Assembly (NCBI GenBank): GCA_963921195.1
Contig: OY992540.1
Span: forward strand, 178,174,778 to 178,238,777
Length of the DNA: 64,000 bases
Origin: Pegoplata infirma
Lineage: Eukaryota > Arthropoda > Insecta > Diptera > Anthomyiidae
Reading direction: 5' to 3'
Part shown: piece by piece, positions 46,222-58,391 of the stretch
Layout of the letters: every line of letters starts with the position of its first letter
Position numbering within the stretch: position 1 is the first letter of the stretch
Notes under the pieces: model-generated
What the model saw: only the letters and a program-made list of their open reading frames with translations
Databases searched by the model: none
What the model was told of the DNA's origin: nothing
Position numbers and translations under genes: made by a program

Positions 46222-49200
46222 GGGCAAATCCAGCTCAAACCACACAGCATTCGGATTTGTCACCTTCGATTTAAATAAAATTTGCCAAATATATTGTAAA
46301 TGGATAGTGTTCCTAAAATCATTACCTTTCTGGTTCCAAAACCTTTCGGTTTTCGAAATATGGCGTCTTGAAAATTGGCAAAAACGTCAAATTTTCAATA
46401 AGGTGCACATACAAAGTCACCCATAACTTTAAAACTATAAAACCCACAATTACCAAATAGGTACCATTTGAAAGCTGAAAGGATTACCTTATAAGTGGCA
46501 TGCGCAATTTTTTTTTGTAACGAAAGGTCAAAGGTCATATTTCAAGGTCTAATGTTCAAAGACCTATATCTCAAAATCCGATATTTTTAAAATTCTCAAA
46601 AAAATATATGATAACAATCAAGTCTTTCCCTACATTTGTATCAAAATTTCAGGGTGGACACTCATATGGTTCCAAAGTTACAGAGGAAAACGTGCTTGAA
46701 GTCAAGATTTTCTCTACGAGTTCATATGCAAAAGCTTACACACACGAAGCAGCATAGCATGCTAGCATGCTGCTAGCAGTAAACAAACAATGGGACGGAC
46801 CTAAAAACTGAACCCATTATTTATTAATATTTCGTCCTCCTGAATTTGATTTCACTATCAAAACTGAATTTTATCGTAGGGTTTTCTTGTTTTCTTACGA
46901 GGAAAATCTTCAAAGTGAACATACGTAATTTCTTTGAAATTTATGCCCATGAAAGACAACAAATATCTAACATCGACCTGTCTGAGCTTATTGGTCTTAA
47001 TTTAGTTTTAAAGGGTTAAACGGGAGTCAAAATGACCGATTTTTAGTAATTTTAACTTTTATGTACATTGATGCCACTTATATCAGATCCGTTTCATTTG
47101 AAAAAAAATTTTGGCGTCTGTTTGAGACATTTTATTTGTTGCATAATTGTTTTTGTTAAAAATTTATAGTTGTTGTTAAACTATATAGTTTTTCTAAAAC
47201 AAATTCATTGTTGTTACTATTTTCTATTTAAATTAAGCAATCACATGAATTTTTTATGGACAGCTTTTCTTACAGGTCGGGTTTCATCCGAATTTAAACA
47301 AGTAGAAAAATTAAATTCGACTTGGTCGAATCTATGAATACCCTCCACAATGTTATCTGATAGTAATTTTCTAAAAAAATTTTTAAAAAATAGCATTACA
47401 AATTTTTTATTAGAAATATATAAGTATATTATTTTGAGTCAAACTTTCTTTTAATCAATCAAATTTTTTTGAGTGTAAATTTTTTTTGACTGTCAACATT
47501 TTTTTGAGTCTGCCATTTCATTAAACAAAAAAAATAATAATGTGTACATTTTTTTTTGAGTGTAACATTTTTTTTTTAGTGTAAATACTTTTTTAGTGTA
47601 CAATTTCTTTGAGTAACAAATTACTTTGTAAAATATTTTTGTTGTTTTATACCTATGTATAATGTAATACAAAAAAAAAACTATTTCACATACATATTTT
47701 CTTCTTTTTATATTACCATCTTCTTCTTTAAAAACCAAAAACAAATTAACATTCAATCATACACATACTTTATTTGATTTTTTCCCGTTACATACAGTTA
47801 CACTAACAATAACATAACAATAACAAATATTTACTTGTCTAACAACTAAACTGCACCCCACGACAAGAAAACAAACAACAACAAGTTTTATAAAACTGGT
47901 ATTTCACCATGCTTATAAAACTTGTTTAACGAGTTTTCAACAGTTTAAGGTGAAACAAATCTGAAATTCACTGCTTTGCTTATAACTTTTGAACCACTGA
48001 ACCGATTTTGCTGAAATTCAAAACCAAACAGCCTCGAGAAACGAAAAATATATATGCTAAGCTTCAGCCCCCTCAGGATTGTCTTTCGAAAGTTATAGTG
48101 GTTTTAATCTTGTAAATTCGAAAAATACCCTTGCCGAAATTTACTATTTTGCTCATAACTTTTGAACCACTGGACCGATTTCGCTGGATTGCAATACCAA
48201 CCTGACCCGGTAAATGGAGAACATATATGTCAAACTTCAGGAGCCTCCGTAAAGTCTTTCAAAAGTTAGCGTGTTTTCAACGGACAGACAGACAGACGGA
48301 CGGACGGACGGACGGACGGACATCGCTAGATCGACTTAAAATCGATCAAGGATCATGAATATATATACTTTATGGGGTCCTAGACCAATATTTCGATGTG
48401 TTACAAACGGAATGACAAACTTATATATACCCTCTATCACTAGAGTGGAGGGTATAAAAAACAAATATCTTTATTAGTGTGTCCAAAATAAAATAAGGCA
48501 AAAATTCAAAGAAGTTCGAAACATTAGTGTTTTCATTTCTAAACCATTTTTAAGCTTGATTATATTCTTGTTTATAAGCTTTATTCCGCTTTGAACATAC
48601 GGTTCCCCCACCCCATTCCTATTTCCCTACTATGGAAGAATATAGTTTTCGAATGAAACCGATCTGTTATATGTGGCATCAATATAAAGTACCTAAACTT
48701 TAAAATAACTGAAAATGGGTAATTTTTAACCCCGTTTAACCTGAATTTAGGCCGACAAGCTCAGAATGGTTGATTTTAGATTTATTTTTTCAATCTTGTG
48801 TATAAATTTTAAAGAAATCAGGTATGTTTACTTTCGAGGACTTTCCTTGTAAAAGAACAAGAAAACCCCTACATTATAACTCAAAATACATAAAGAGTAT
48901 TAAGCCTTGTTCTAGGCCCGCACCTTTGTTTACGACTATGTATATTGTTATGTTTGTGCAATATTTTTTATATGAACTCGTAGAAAAAACCTTGCCTTCG
49001 AGCACGTTTTCTTCTGTAACTTTGGAACCATATGAGTGTCCACCCTGAAATTTTGATACAAATGTAGGGAAAGACTTGATTGTTATCATATATTTTTTTG
49101 AGAATTTAAAAAATATCGGATTTTGAGATATAGGTCTTTGAACATTACACATTGAAATATGACCTTTGACCTTTCATTACAAGAAAAAATTTTGCATGTC

Positions 49201-49485
49201 ACTTTTAAGGTAATCCTTTCAGCTTTCAAATGGTGCCTATTTGGTAATTGTGGGTTTTACAGTTTTAAAGTTATGGGTGACTTTGTATGTGCACCTTATT
49301 GAAAATTTGACGTTTTTGCCAATTTTCAAGACGCCATATTTCGAAAACTAAAAATTTTTGGAGCCTGTAAGGTAATCATTTTATGAAAACAGCGCATGTG
49401 AAATATTTTTTGCGAATTTCATTAAAATCGGTGGTGACAAATCCGAAAATCACAGTTTTCTGTGCGGTTTGACATGGAATCTCCC
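46222..49485. mobile_element. Element I: fold-back element with about 850-bp arms, TATA duplication
   Basis: The left end GGGCAAATCCAGCTCAAACC and the inverted right end GGGAGATTCCATGTCAAACC are flanked by TATA (46218-46221, 49486-49489). B1 has TATA once at that place. The arms (to about 47110 and from about 48650) share AAGTCACCCATAACTTTAAA-like and ACCATATGAGTGTCCACCCT-like lines. A GTCY element sits in the loop. Non-coding. Confidence 0.85.
47298..48458 (+). mobile_element. GTCY (mini-me-like) element in the loop of I
   Basis: It begins ACAAGTAGAAAAATTAAATT, with TACCCTCCACAAT soon after, and ends with AGTGGAGGGTATA, an inverted counterpart. The GACAGACAGACGGACGGAC tract is at about 48284-48320. 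Two copies of CATAACTTTTGAACCACTG- or TATAACTTTTGAACCACTG-type lines lie upstream. Confidence 0.8.
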
Positions 49486-50607
49486 TATAATCATGTATAA
49501 AAAAAATATTTTTTTGACCAAACAACTAGCCATATATAATTATATATGCCAGTATTTCAAAATTTATTTTTGCGTGTCAACATATATGGTTATACAAAAC
49601 TTTTTATTGTATCATATAAGATTACATATGATTTTTGGGAACCCGAGTTCGATTCCCGGCCCAGTCGAGAAAAAAAAAGTTTTTTTTTTATTTTTTTTAA
49701 ATAGAAAACACTTTTTTATTGCGTTTAATTTTTTTAGAACTAAGTAAAAAATTTTCATTTTTGGAATTTTTGCAATCATTTTAAAAAAATTATTTTTCTT
49801 TTATACAGTTATATATAACTATATTTGATTTATTATAAAATTATCTATAATTTTTGGGAACCCAAATTCGATTCCAGAAAAAAAATATATTTTTTTTATT
49901 TTTTTTTAAATAGAAAACACTTTTTTATTGCATTCATTTTTTTTTAGAACTAAAAATTTTTCCTTTTTTGAATTTTTGCAATCATTTTTAAAAAATTATA
50001 TTGCTTTTATATAGTTATATATAACTATATTTAATTTATTATAAAATTATCTATCATTTTTGGGAACCCGAGTTCGATTCCAGAAAAAAATATATTTTTT
50101 ATTTTTTTTTTTTAAATAGAAAACACTTTTTATTGCATTTGTTTTTTTAGAACTTAAAAAATTTTACTTTTTGAATTTTTGCAATCATTTTTAAAAATTT
50201 ATATTGCATTTATATAGTTAATTATAGCTATATTTGGTTTAAATTATCAATGATTTTTGGAACCCGATCTCAAATCTAATTCTGATTTCCTGAAAATTTC
50301 AAACTTATATGCCGAAGTCTTATTTCACTTTGGAAGCCTATGACTTGTAAATAAGGCATAGCGCTACAATAAAATTATTGTTTAAGCTTACCATGGAAGC
50401 CCCTAATAGCGCTGTACGTCATTCCAATTTTTTTTTTTTTGCAAATTTTATCAAAAATTTTCTAAGTCTTTTTGAAAATTGTGTACAAGTGAATAACATA
50501 TTTAATTGGATGTAATCATATATTACTATATGTTAGATCAATTTGATATAATTAGATACGATCAATTTATTTAAAACTAAGTCTTTTAAAGTTGTTATTT
50601 GCTAACA

Positions 50608-50685
50608 ACGTCCGCTGGTCTAGAGGGTAGAGATTGCGATTACAAAACGGAAGACTTGTGGTTCTAATCTCCGTCCGCTCGAAGT
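50608..50685 (+). other. tRNA-like module of element B2
   Basis: Near-identical to 17826-17900 (A-box-like TGGTCTAGAGGG, B-box-like GGTTCTAATC), with small changes in the 3' part. Confidence 0.5.
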
Positions 50686-50818
50686 TTTTTTTTTTTTTTT
50701 TATTTATTTTCAGTTTGACATTATTATATCTAAAAATAAATCTAAAAACATAAAAAATTTTTTGGATGAAAATGTATCCAATAATTTTTTTATAAAATCA
50801 AGATATCAGATATTATAA

Positions 50819-51111
50819 GATAACTTTGGCGCGGCCAAATTTCGGATGAAATTACATTATATTATATCCAATTTAATATAAAATCATGATATTGGATATT
50901 TTAAGATAACTTTGGCGCGGCCAATTTCCGGATGAAATTATATCATATCATATCATATTTAATACAAAATCATGATAATAGATAATTTGGGATAACTTTG
51001 GCGCGGCCAATTTCCGGATGAAATCACATTCAATCAAATATTAAACTGTAAATTCATATATTATAAGATGTTATGAGATAACTTTGGCGCGGCCAATTTT
51101 CGGATGAAATT
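50819..51111 (+). repeat. 86-base tandem repeat in B2, four units
   Basis: The core GATAACTTTGGCGCGGCCAA starts at 50819, 50905, 50991 and 51077, the same exact 86-base spacing as in B1. Confidence 0.92.
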
Positions 51112-51354
51112 TAGCAAAATCAGATCCAATAAATTATATATAATTTTATAAGATAACATGTTTTACCATACAATTTTTTTTTTTACTCGGGAACATATTT
51201 ATGTTTCCATATATGATATCATAAGTATATGGAACATATTTTATATACGACCACATATATGGGATCGTTTCTTGCATACCATTGGTCACATATATGTTTC
51301 CATATATGTCATATATGATCATATAAAGATCTATATATAAGCATATATGAACAT

Positions 51355-52026
51355 TAGGGTTATAACGTTTTTTGGACAAAAAAAGTCCATCCCACCACGC
51401 TATGGGCAATGTTGTACAAATAACAAAAATCTATTATTTCGGTGAAAAAAGTTCACGCACCGAATGCAATTTCTAAAACTCCCCCAAGAATGATTTTTTT
51501 TAATTTTTTGTTTTAAAAATTTTATATTATGACGTCCTATCTTAATTATTTTAAAATTATCACAAACTCATGTTTACATATCAGAAGGAACCAACTTTAA
51601 CTTAAATTTAACTTATTTATAACATCCGCGAAAAAGCACCAAAATTCCGCGATTATAATCTTTAGTTGCTGAAAAGAATTACTGCCTCGTAGCACCTATC
51701 ACTTGACACTAAAATTTAGCTAATTTAAAAAATCCGCGAAATAGCGTCAAAATATCGCGATTTTTTCGCGCCCTCCATTCAACTGATGAGATTTTGTTTT
51801 TTTATTAATGAACTTACAAGAAAATCCTAAATATTTTGCAATTAAATATAATTTGTTTATACTTAAAAGAAAAACTAATATTCAAAACTTCATCGCGTTT
51901 GGTGCGTGAACTTTTTTAACGATCGCGAAAAAGTAAGACATCATTTCTTAATATTTTTTCATGGCCTATACGACTATGGGATGAACTTTTTGATATTTGC
52001 AAAAAATTTAAAAAGTTATAACCCTA
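51355..52026. mobile_element. hAT-type MITE related to L, 8-bp duplication
   Basis: TAGGGTTATAAC and GTTATAACCCTA are its ends. ATGAACAT flanks both sides exactly (51347-51354, 52027-52034). It shares GCGTTTGGTGCGTG and CGCGAAAAAG lines with the ends of L but has no cargo. Confidence 0.88.
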
Positions 52027-52196
52027 ATGAACATACACATTTATTTTTAGCCGGGTTTTGAAAAAAAAATCGTTGTTACCCAGCAAAAACCAAAAATAAG
52101 AATAATTTCAATGTTCATTACTTTAACATGGTGATGTCATTGGAGGTAAACAGTTTTTTTCCTTTTACTCTAAAAAGTAATGCTGATACTAATAAG

Positions 52197-53274
52197 TAGG
52201 GATGAGATTTTCATGCACTAAAAAATCAAAAATATGCGCTTAAAATATGCGCTAAAAATCCAAAATATGCACTAAAAAACCTAATACAGTCGAACCCGGT
52301 TATAACGAACTCCGAGGGACCAGTAAAATTAGTTCGTTATAAGCAAAGTTCGCTATAAGCGGGGTATATTTTTTATCAACCTAGTTTTATTTCCAAAAAA
52401 GTAGATCCCATTTTGTTTTATTTTATGTTTTTTTCGTAAATAAACTACTTATTGAGAAGAAATCATTAAAAATATAAATAAATTTCATCAAAATTATAAT
52501 ATAAACCAAAAAATTCCAACCTTTTGTTAGTTTGATAAACATGATTGCTACACATTAAAAAATATTTATGGGAGTTCGTTATAAAAAGGTAAATATACAT
52601 GAAATTGTGTTCGTGGGACCTTAATAAGCAGTTCGTTTTAACCGAGGATTCGTTATAACCGAGTTCGTTATAAAAGAAGTATTTTGTGTGAAAATTGATG
52701 CTAAAACGTCGGAACTTTAGAATTAGTTCGTTATAACCGAGAATTCGTTATAACCGAGTTCGTTATAACCGAGTTTGACTGTAATATGCACTAAAAAATA
52801 AAATGTGTGCAATAAAAATCTTGTTTTCATAGGAAAAACTTCTTAAAAAGCAAAAAATAACGCCATGTTAAATAGTAACATTTAAAACTTTATATAAGCA
52901 AGATTTTTTTAGAAATTAAGAATATCTATAAAAAAAAATAAAAAGAAAAAAAAAATAGTAGTAATTTTTATTATTTTTAAATTAAATTTTTAAAATTTAA
53001 AATAGTTTTTGAAACAAATAAATTTCAGTTTGTGTTTTTGCTAATTTATGCCAAAATATGGAAAAATATGCACTTAAAAGTTGGAAATATGCACAAAATA
53101 TGCATTTAAAACCAAAATATGCAAAAATATGCATTTTCACCAAAATATGCAAAAATATGCATTTTCACCAAAATATGCAAAAATATGCAAAAACAAATCG
53201 ATGCCATTTTAACGCAAATTTCTTGATAAGGAATGATAATTGGTCGATATCGTGTTTAGACTTTCTCATCCCTA
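52197..53274. mobile_element. hAT-type element with AAATATGCA minisatellite
   Basis: The ends TAGGGATGAGA and TCTCATCCCTA are flanked by CTAATAAG (52189-52196) and CTAATTAG (53275-53282), an 8-bp duplication with one mismatch. Both sides are rich in AAAATATGCA units (for example 53048-53190). A pogo-like MITE is nested inside. The 74-codon frame over the repeats is not a gene. Confidence 0.85.
52287..52781. mobile_element. pogo/Tigger-like MITE, copy 2
   Basis: Same ends and TA flanks (52285-52286, 52782-52783) as the copy at 33000-33495, and nearly identical in length (495 against 496). Confidence 0.9.
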
Positions 53275-53849
53275 CTAATTAGCATATCTCATTTCCAGGT
53301 AATGCAAATGGGAAGCAGTAAAATAAAACGTTTAGGGCTAAAATGCAATGCTAGTTACCTCCACTGACATCGCGATGTTACAGTAATGAACTTTGAAATT
53401 GGGAGGTAACACCTTGCTCATCATATAAATAGTTTTACCTTATTATGCTGCATATGGCCAATAACTTCAATGTGTGGGTTGCACACTAAGGTGGCTCGTT
53501 TTTGGGCTTTTCTCTCTGATCAAATTATAATACCCGCCAAAAGTGTCGGTCCCCTAAGGGTAACTCACATGCAAAATAACACTCCGATCGGAGTTTATCT
53601 TCTGTCTCCACTTTGAGCCTCAAAATTGGGGTTTTTAAAAAAAGGACTTAAAAAAAAAAAAATTAAGTTTTTTTTATTAAAATAATTAAAAAAAAAAAAT
53701 TGTATAATATTTGATCGTAAATACTTAAATATGAAATTTAAAGATTTTACGGTATCATTAACCCGTTCAAACTTGCTACCAAAAAAATGACATGATTTTG
53801 GGGCGTTCTCAAAACACTTTTTTTTTTATTTTTAAATTTTATTAAAAAA

Positions 53850-54456
53850 CAAGTAAAAAAGTTAAATTCGGCCTTGCCGAATGTAGTGATACCCTCCACA
53901 ATTTCTAAAAGATTATTGCAAAAACTTTTTTAAAAGGAAATTACTTTTGAAAAAAAAATTTTTTTGAAAAAAAAATTTCGCGAAAAAAAAAACTTGGTAG
54001 AAAAAAAATCCGCGATTTTTTTTCTTTTTTTGTCAAAAAGTATGTTTATACTTGTTTAAATACCATTTGGTGTTCAAATATGTTCACATAAGTCAACCAG
54101 CAGCCGAATTAAAGCATTTTGTATTTTTAGGTTATGTTGAATGCACTAAAATTTTTGAGGTGTCCTTACATTTTTGTTCATAACTATTGAACGGCTGAAC
54201 TGATATCGCTCAAATGCAATACCAAACTTCTCGGGAGAACTTCCAATAAATATGTTAAGTTTCAGTCATCTACGTGTAATATTTTGGCCGTGATCACCAT
54301 TTCCACAGACAGACGGACATCGCTAGAATGTCTTAAAATCGATCGGGGATCATGAATATATATACTTTATGGGATCCCAGACCGATATTTCGATGAGTTA
54401 CAAACGGAATGACAAACTTATATATACCCTCTATCACTAGAGTGGAGGGTATAAAA
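53850..54456 (+). mobile_element. GTCY (mini-me-like) element in the left arm of M
   Basis: It starts CAAGTAAAAAAGTTAAATTC, with the TTCGGCCTTGCCGAA hairpin and ATACCCTCCACAAT, and ends AGTGGAGGGTATA. Only a short GACAGACGGAC tract (54307-54317). Confidence 0.82.
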
Positions 54457-54515
54457 AATTTTAAATATACCATTTTTTCTTTCTGAATTCATTAAGAACA
54501 CCTTGGAGAAGAAAA

Positions 54516-55834
54516 GAGTTAAAACACCTCAATTCAACCGAAAAAAGTAGAATTTTTGACCTTACCCCTTTCGAATTTGATGAAACTTGGAATATAGTTG
54601 GGCCCTTACAATCATAGTGCCAAAATTTTGGACTTCTGGTAGTTTTTCTTCCCGAGATATGGGGTCTTGAAAATTGGCAAAATCGTATATATTTGACAAA
54701 AGTGTTCTGAGATAAATAAAGATAACTCGAAAAGTAATAACAATACTAATCTCAGTCAGGTTGCAAATAATAGGTAATGAGACGGCCTTTAAAATGGCGT
54801 TCCCCAAGATTTTTTTTGAAAAAGGTCAAAGTTCATTGGTTTTAACCTTAATTTTTGGAGACCTATATCTCAAAAAACGATATTTTTAAAATTTTGGAAA
54901 AAATATATGTTAATAAGGGTCATCTGTACTACTTAAGTTTAAATTTTCAGGATGGAGACTTCATTGGAAGTTTTAATATTAATAGAAGCATAGTGACAGG
55001 AAAGAAAAAGCGGTGTATTTTGCCTTAGATAAAAAAATATTTTTTTTTGTCTCTGAGATTCTGGTACCAAAGTTAACTTTTCTGAAAGTTTTTGACGTGC
55101 TGAGTCCATATATGACCTTTGAACTGGCCTATCGCTATTAGTTTTCGAGATAGCTGCACATAAATGTCTGAAAATTGCTAAAATGCTATTGCTGTGTTTT
55201 TTTTGCACATTTAGGTACATATATCTTGAAAAGTAATAGCGATAGGCCAGTCATATTTGGACTCAGCACGTCAAAAACATTCAGAAAAATGAATTTTGGT
55301 ACCAGAATTTCAAAGACAAAAAAAATATTTTTTTTTCTAAGGGAAATTACACCGCTTTTTCTTTCCTGTCACAATGTTTCTATTAATATAAAAAGTTCCA
55401 ATGAAGTCTCCATCCTGAAAATTTAAACTTAAGTAGTATAGGTGATTCTTAACAACATATATTTTTTCCAAAATTTTAAAAATATCGTTTTTTGAGATAT
55501 GGCTCTGCAAAAAGTAAGGTTAAAACCAATGACCTTTAACCTTTTTCAAAAAAAAATTGGGGAATACCGTTTTAAAGCCTGTCTCATTACCTATTATTTG
55601 CAACCTGACTGAGACCCGTATTGTTATTACTTTTCAAGTTATCTTTATTTATCTCAGAACACTTTTGTCAAATATATACGATTTTGCCAATTTTCAAGAC
55701 CGCATATCTCGAATACTGGAATGACCAGAAGCCTGAAAAATTGTCAAAATCTCTTTTTGTTAAATTAAACTTATTTTCATTAAATTTGGAGGGGGTTCGG
55801 TCAACTCCTCGGTTGAATTGAGGTGTTTTAGCTC
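54516..55834. mobile_element. Element N: palindromic element with AAAA duplication in M
   Basis: GAGTTAAAACACCTCAATTC and the inverted GAGCTAAAACACCTCAATTC end it. Comparison with the intact right arm of M (GAAGAAAAATGTG) shows AAAA duplicated (54512-54515, 55835-55838). The arms are about 650 bases with a centre near 55185. Its GACCTATATCTCAAAA line resembles one in element I. Confidence 0.83.
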
Positions 55835-57379
55835 AAAAATGTGAAATATGGCGGATACACGTCGAGCCACTTTTTGGGAATCGCGGGGGGAAGTTAGGGG
55901 ATTTCAAGGAAATGTTGGTTTTATCAATAATTTGGATTAATAAAATCTTATAAATTTAATTTTTGGGCAAATTAACTTTTTTTTGGTGTCGTGGCATTCT
56001 ATTAGATAACTTAAAGTCTGTCATGAAATCTTACCGATCTAGGACGTCTTTAACCCGCATTGGCTGGGGGTCAAAAATGACCCCCGCAGGAAATTTGTAG
56101 TTTAGAGCTTAAATTTTGTGCTATTAACAAGTATAAAACGGCTTTTGTATTTTTACCCTAAATATTATTTCGTATTAATATATTATCATTAAAAAATCGT
56201 TAACCCTTCTTGGTAGGGGTCAAAAATTACCCATTCAATAAAAAGTATATATATTTTTATAGAAAATTAATTTGTGGCAGTCTATTAGATAACTTTAAAT
56301 CAGCCCTAAAATTTCGCCTATTTAAGATATATTTAACCCACATTGGCCAGGGGTCAAAAATGACCACGGCAAAAACTTTTCGGCATAGTGCTTGAATTTT
56401 TTGATATCAACAAAATTTATATTTTTTATTGAATGGGTAATTTTTGACCCCCTACCAAGAAGGGTTAACGATTTTTTAAAGATAATATATTAATACGAAA
56501 TAATATTTAGGGTAAAAAACACAAAAGCCGTTTTATACTTGTTTATAGCACAAAATTTAAGCTCTAAACTTCAAATTTCCTGCTGGGGTCATTTTTGACC
56601 CCCGCTAATGTGGGTTAAAGACGTCCTAGATCGGTAAGATTTCATGACAGACTTAAAGTTATCTAATAGAATGCTACGACATCAAAAAAAAGGTTAATTT
56701 GCCTAAAAATGAAATTTATATGATTTTATTAATCCAAATTATTAATAAAACCAACATTTCCTTGAAATCCGCTAAATTCCCCACGCGATTCCCAAAAAGT
56801 GGCTCGACGGATATCCGCCATATTTCACATTTTTCTTCTCCAAGGTGTTCTTAATGAATCCAGAAAGAAAAAGAAATTTTGAAAAAAGGTGTTTTGAGAA
56901 CGCCCCCAAAATCATGCCATTTTTTTGGTATCAAGTTTGAACGGGTTAATGATACCGTAAAATCTTTTAATTTCATATTTAAGTATTTACGATCAAATTT
57001 TATACAAATTTTTTTTTAATTATTTTAATAAAAAAACTTATTTTTTTTTTAAATCCCTTTTTTGCAAAAACCCCAATTTTGAGGCTCAAAGTGGAGACAG
57101 AAGATAAACTCCGATCGGAGTGATATTTTGCACGTAAGTTACCCTTAGGGGACCGACACTTTTGGCGGGTATTAGCATTTGATCAGAGAGAAAAGCCCAA
57201 AAACGAGCCACCCTTTTGCACACCTAACATGTTTTGGTAAACATGGGTCCTCACCAAGTAATTTAAATTCTTCATCATCATCATAATCAACAAGTACTAT
57301 TCCAAAATCCCTAAATGCTTTTGCAAAATTGTAACCATTGTCGGTTACAATTCCTCTCATATTAGCTGGACTTATAGTA

Positions 57380-57823
57380 CGTTCAGATTGGTCTCGAAAC
57401 CTCGTTAAACGGGGTTTCGTGCCAAACCTCGTTTGAAAATACGTATTTTCCCTCACAAATTGAAACCTTTTTGTAGTAAGGTTTCAACGAAAGTACGATC
57501 GAAACCTTTTAAATTTCATAATTATACATATTTTTACCACTGTGCGACAACAAGAAAATGAGAAAATGGGAAAATGCCAAATACAAAAAAATAAATAAAT
57601 CAATTTTTATATAAAATTTCTACAAAATATTTACGTATTTGGAATAAAAATAATTAAAAACGCATAAAAAAATAATTTCCGCGTAATTAAATTAGATTAT
57701 TAAAATATTTGTTGTCTGAAAGTTTCCAAAACCTTTATAAGTGTCAAAATTGTTGTGTATGAACAGGTAAGTTTTGAAATTGAAAGTACGAGTTTTCAAC
57801 GGGGTTTCGAAGCCAATCTGAAC
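57380..57823. mobile_element. MITE with GTTCAGATTGG ends in hAT-2
   Basis: GTTCAGATTGGTCTCGAAAC at the left mirrors the right end, whose complement reads GTTCAGATTGGCTTCGAAAC. ATAGTA-like words flank both sides. It splits the hAT-2 frame between FGL and ISPANMRG. CGAAACC-type words recur inside. Confidence 0.75.
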
Positions 57824-58391
57824 ATAGTATTAGTCCAAACTTTTGATTTAGTTGGGATATTAACTGGGCAATTTTTTCACCCGAGTGTACTCCGCTAGAT
57901 CTTTTACATGCAATAGCCAATGAAGTCCGATTAAAATTATCATCTAACCTGTGGACTGTATATCCAAAAAAACGTCTGGTTTTTGTCGGCCAAATGTCTG
58001 ATGTGCGACAAAAAAATACTGCTTTTTTTATTTCTTGCCTTATTAAATGCATTTGGGTTTCGAACATTTCTGTTATCATTGCAGTTAATTTTGGTATGCT
58101 CCTAATTTGCCGCTTATTATTTGCAAATAACTCTTTAAACTATGGTTGTTCTACTATTGTCAATGGTAAACAACAATTCGTAACAAAATTAAGCAATTTG
58201 TCATCAAAATCTTTTTGAGTTACTTCAACGTCCTTGACACTTTTAGATGCAACATACTGCACAAAATCTTGATGGTAGAATTGCTTTAAATGTTTTGTGA
58301 AATTTGACGTAACGCTTGTAGTCCCTTTAACTTTTTTATTGCATATTTTTCTCGTTGCAGTTATACTCTTTTCACCATTCTGAAGAAAATA

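Larger units (their letters stand above)
45713..51191 (+). mobile_element. Element B2: second copy of B1, interrupted by element I
   Basis: 45713-46221 and 49486-51191 match B1 (16184-18399) almost base for base. The flanks are AA (45711-45712, 51192-51193). The tRNA-like module, T-arm units and 86-base repeats are all kept. Confidence 0.9.
52079..53420 (+). mobile_element. CCCAGCAAAAAC element, right end missing, with nested hAT
   Basis: It starts CCCAGCAAAAACC and continues with CATTACTTTAACATGGTGAT, matching 10143-10625. After the nested element it resumes at 53275. No inverted right TIR is seen. Confidence 0.6.
53487..57215. mobile_element. Element M: large fold-back element with 8-bp duplication, inserted in hAT-2
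   Basis: TAAGGTGGCTCGTTTTTGGG and its inverted right end are flanked by TTGCACAC on both sides (53479-53486, 57216-57223). Apart from two insertions (GTCY element and N) the whole element is palindromic, centred near 56350, with arms of about 0.9 kb. ACTCCGATCGGAGT and GGGGTCAAAAATGACC-type lines recur. Non-coding. Confidence 0.88.
53441..58391 (-). pseudogene. hAT-2 transposase gene, interrupted by M and a MITE
   Basis: Pieces on the minus strand join as follows. 58391-57824 gives a BED-type finger remnant (C then GTTSVTSNFTKHLKQF), KLTAMITEMFETQMHL, the RTSDIWPTKTRRFFGYTVH block and HSGEKIAQLI. 57379-57216 gives NMRGIVTDNGYNFAKAF and LPKHVRCA. 53486-53441 continues with THTLKLLAICS, completing the RCA..HTL motif of hAT transposases. 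A TAG in the N-terminal part (after TIVEQP) and loss of the C-terminal hATC region show it is dead. Its own TIRs are not found. Confidence 0.82.

Noticed and set aside
32431..52054. An element bounded by the CCCGGCTAAAAA terminus at 32431 and its inverse at 52054
   Set aside because: Distance is almost 20 kb, with many complete elements between; more likely two separate, single-ended remnants.
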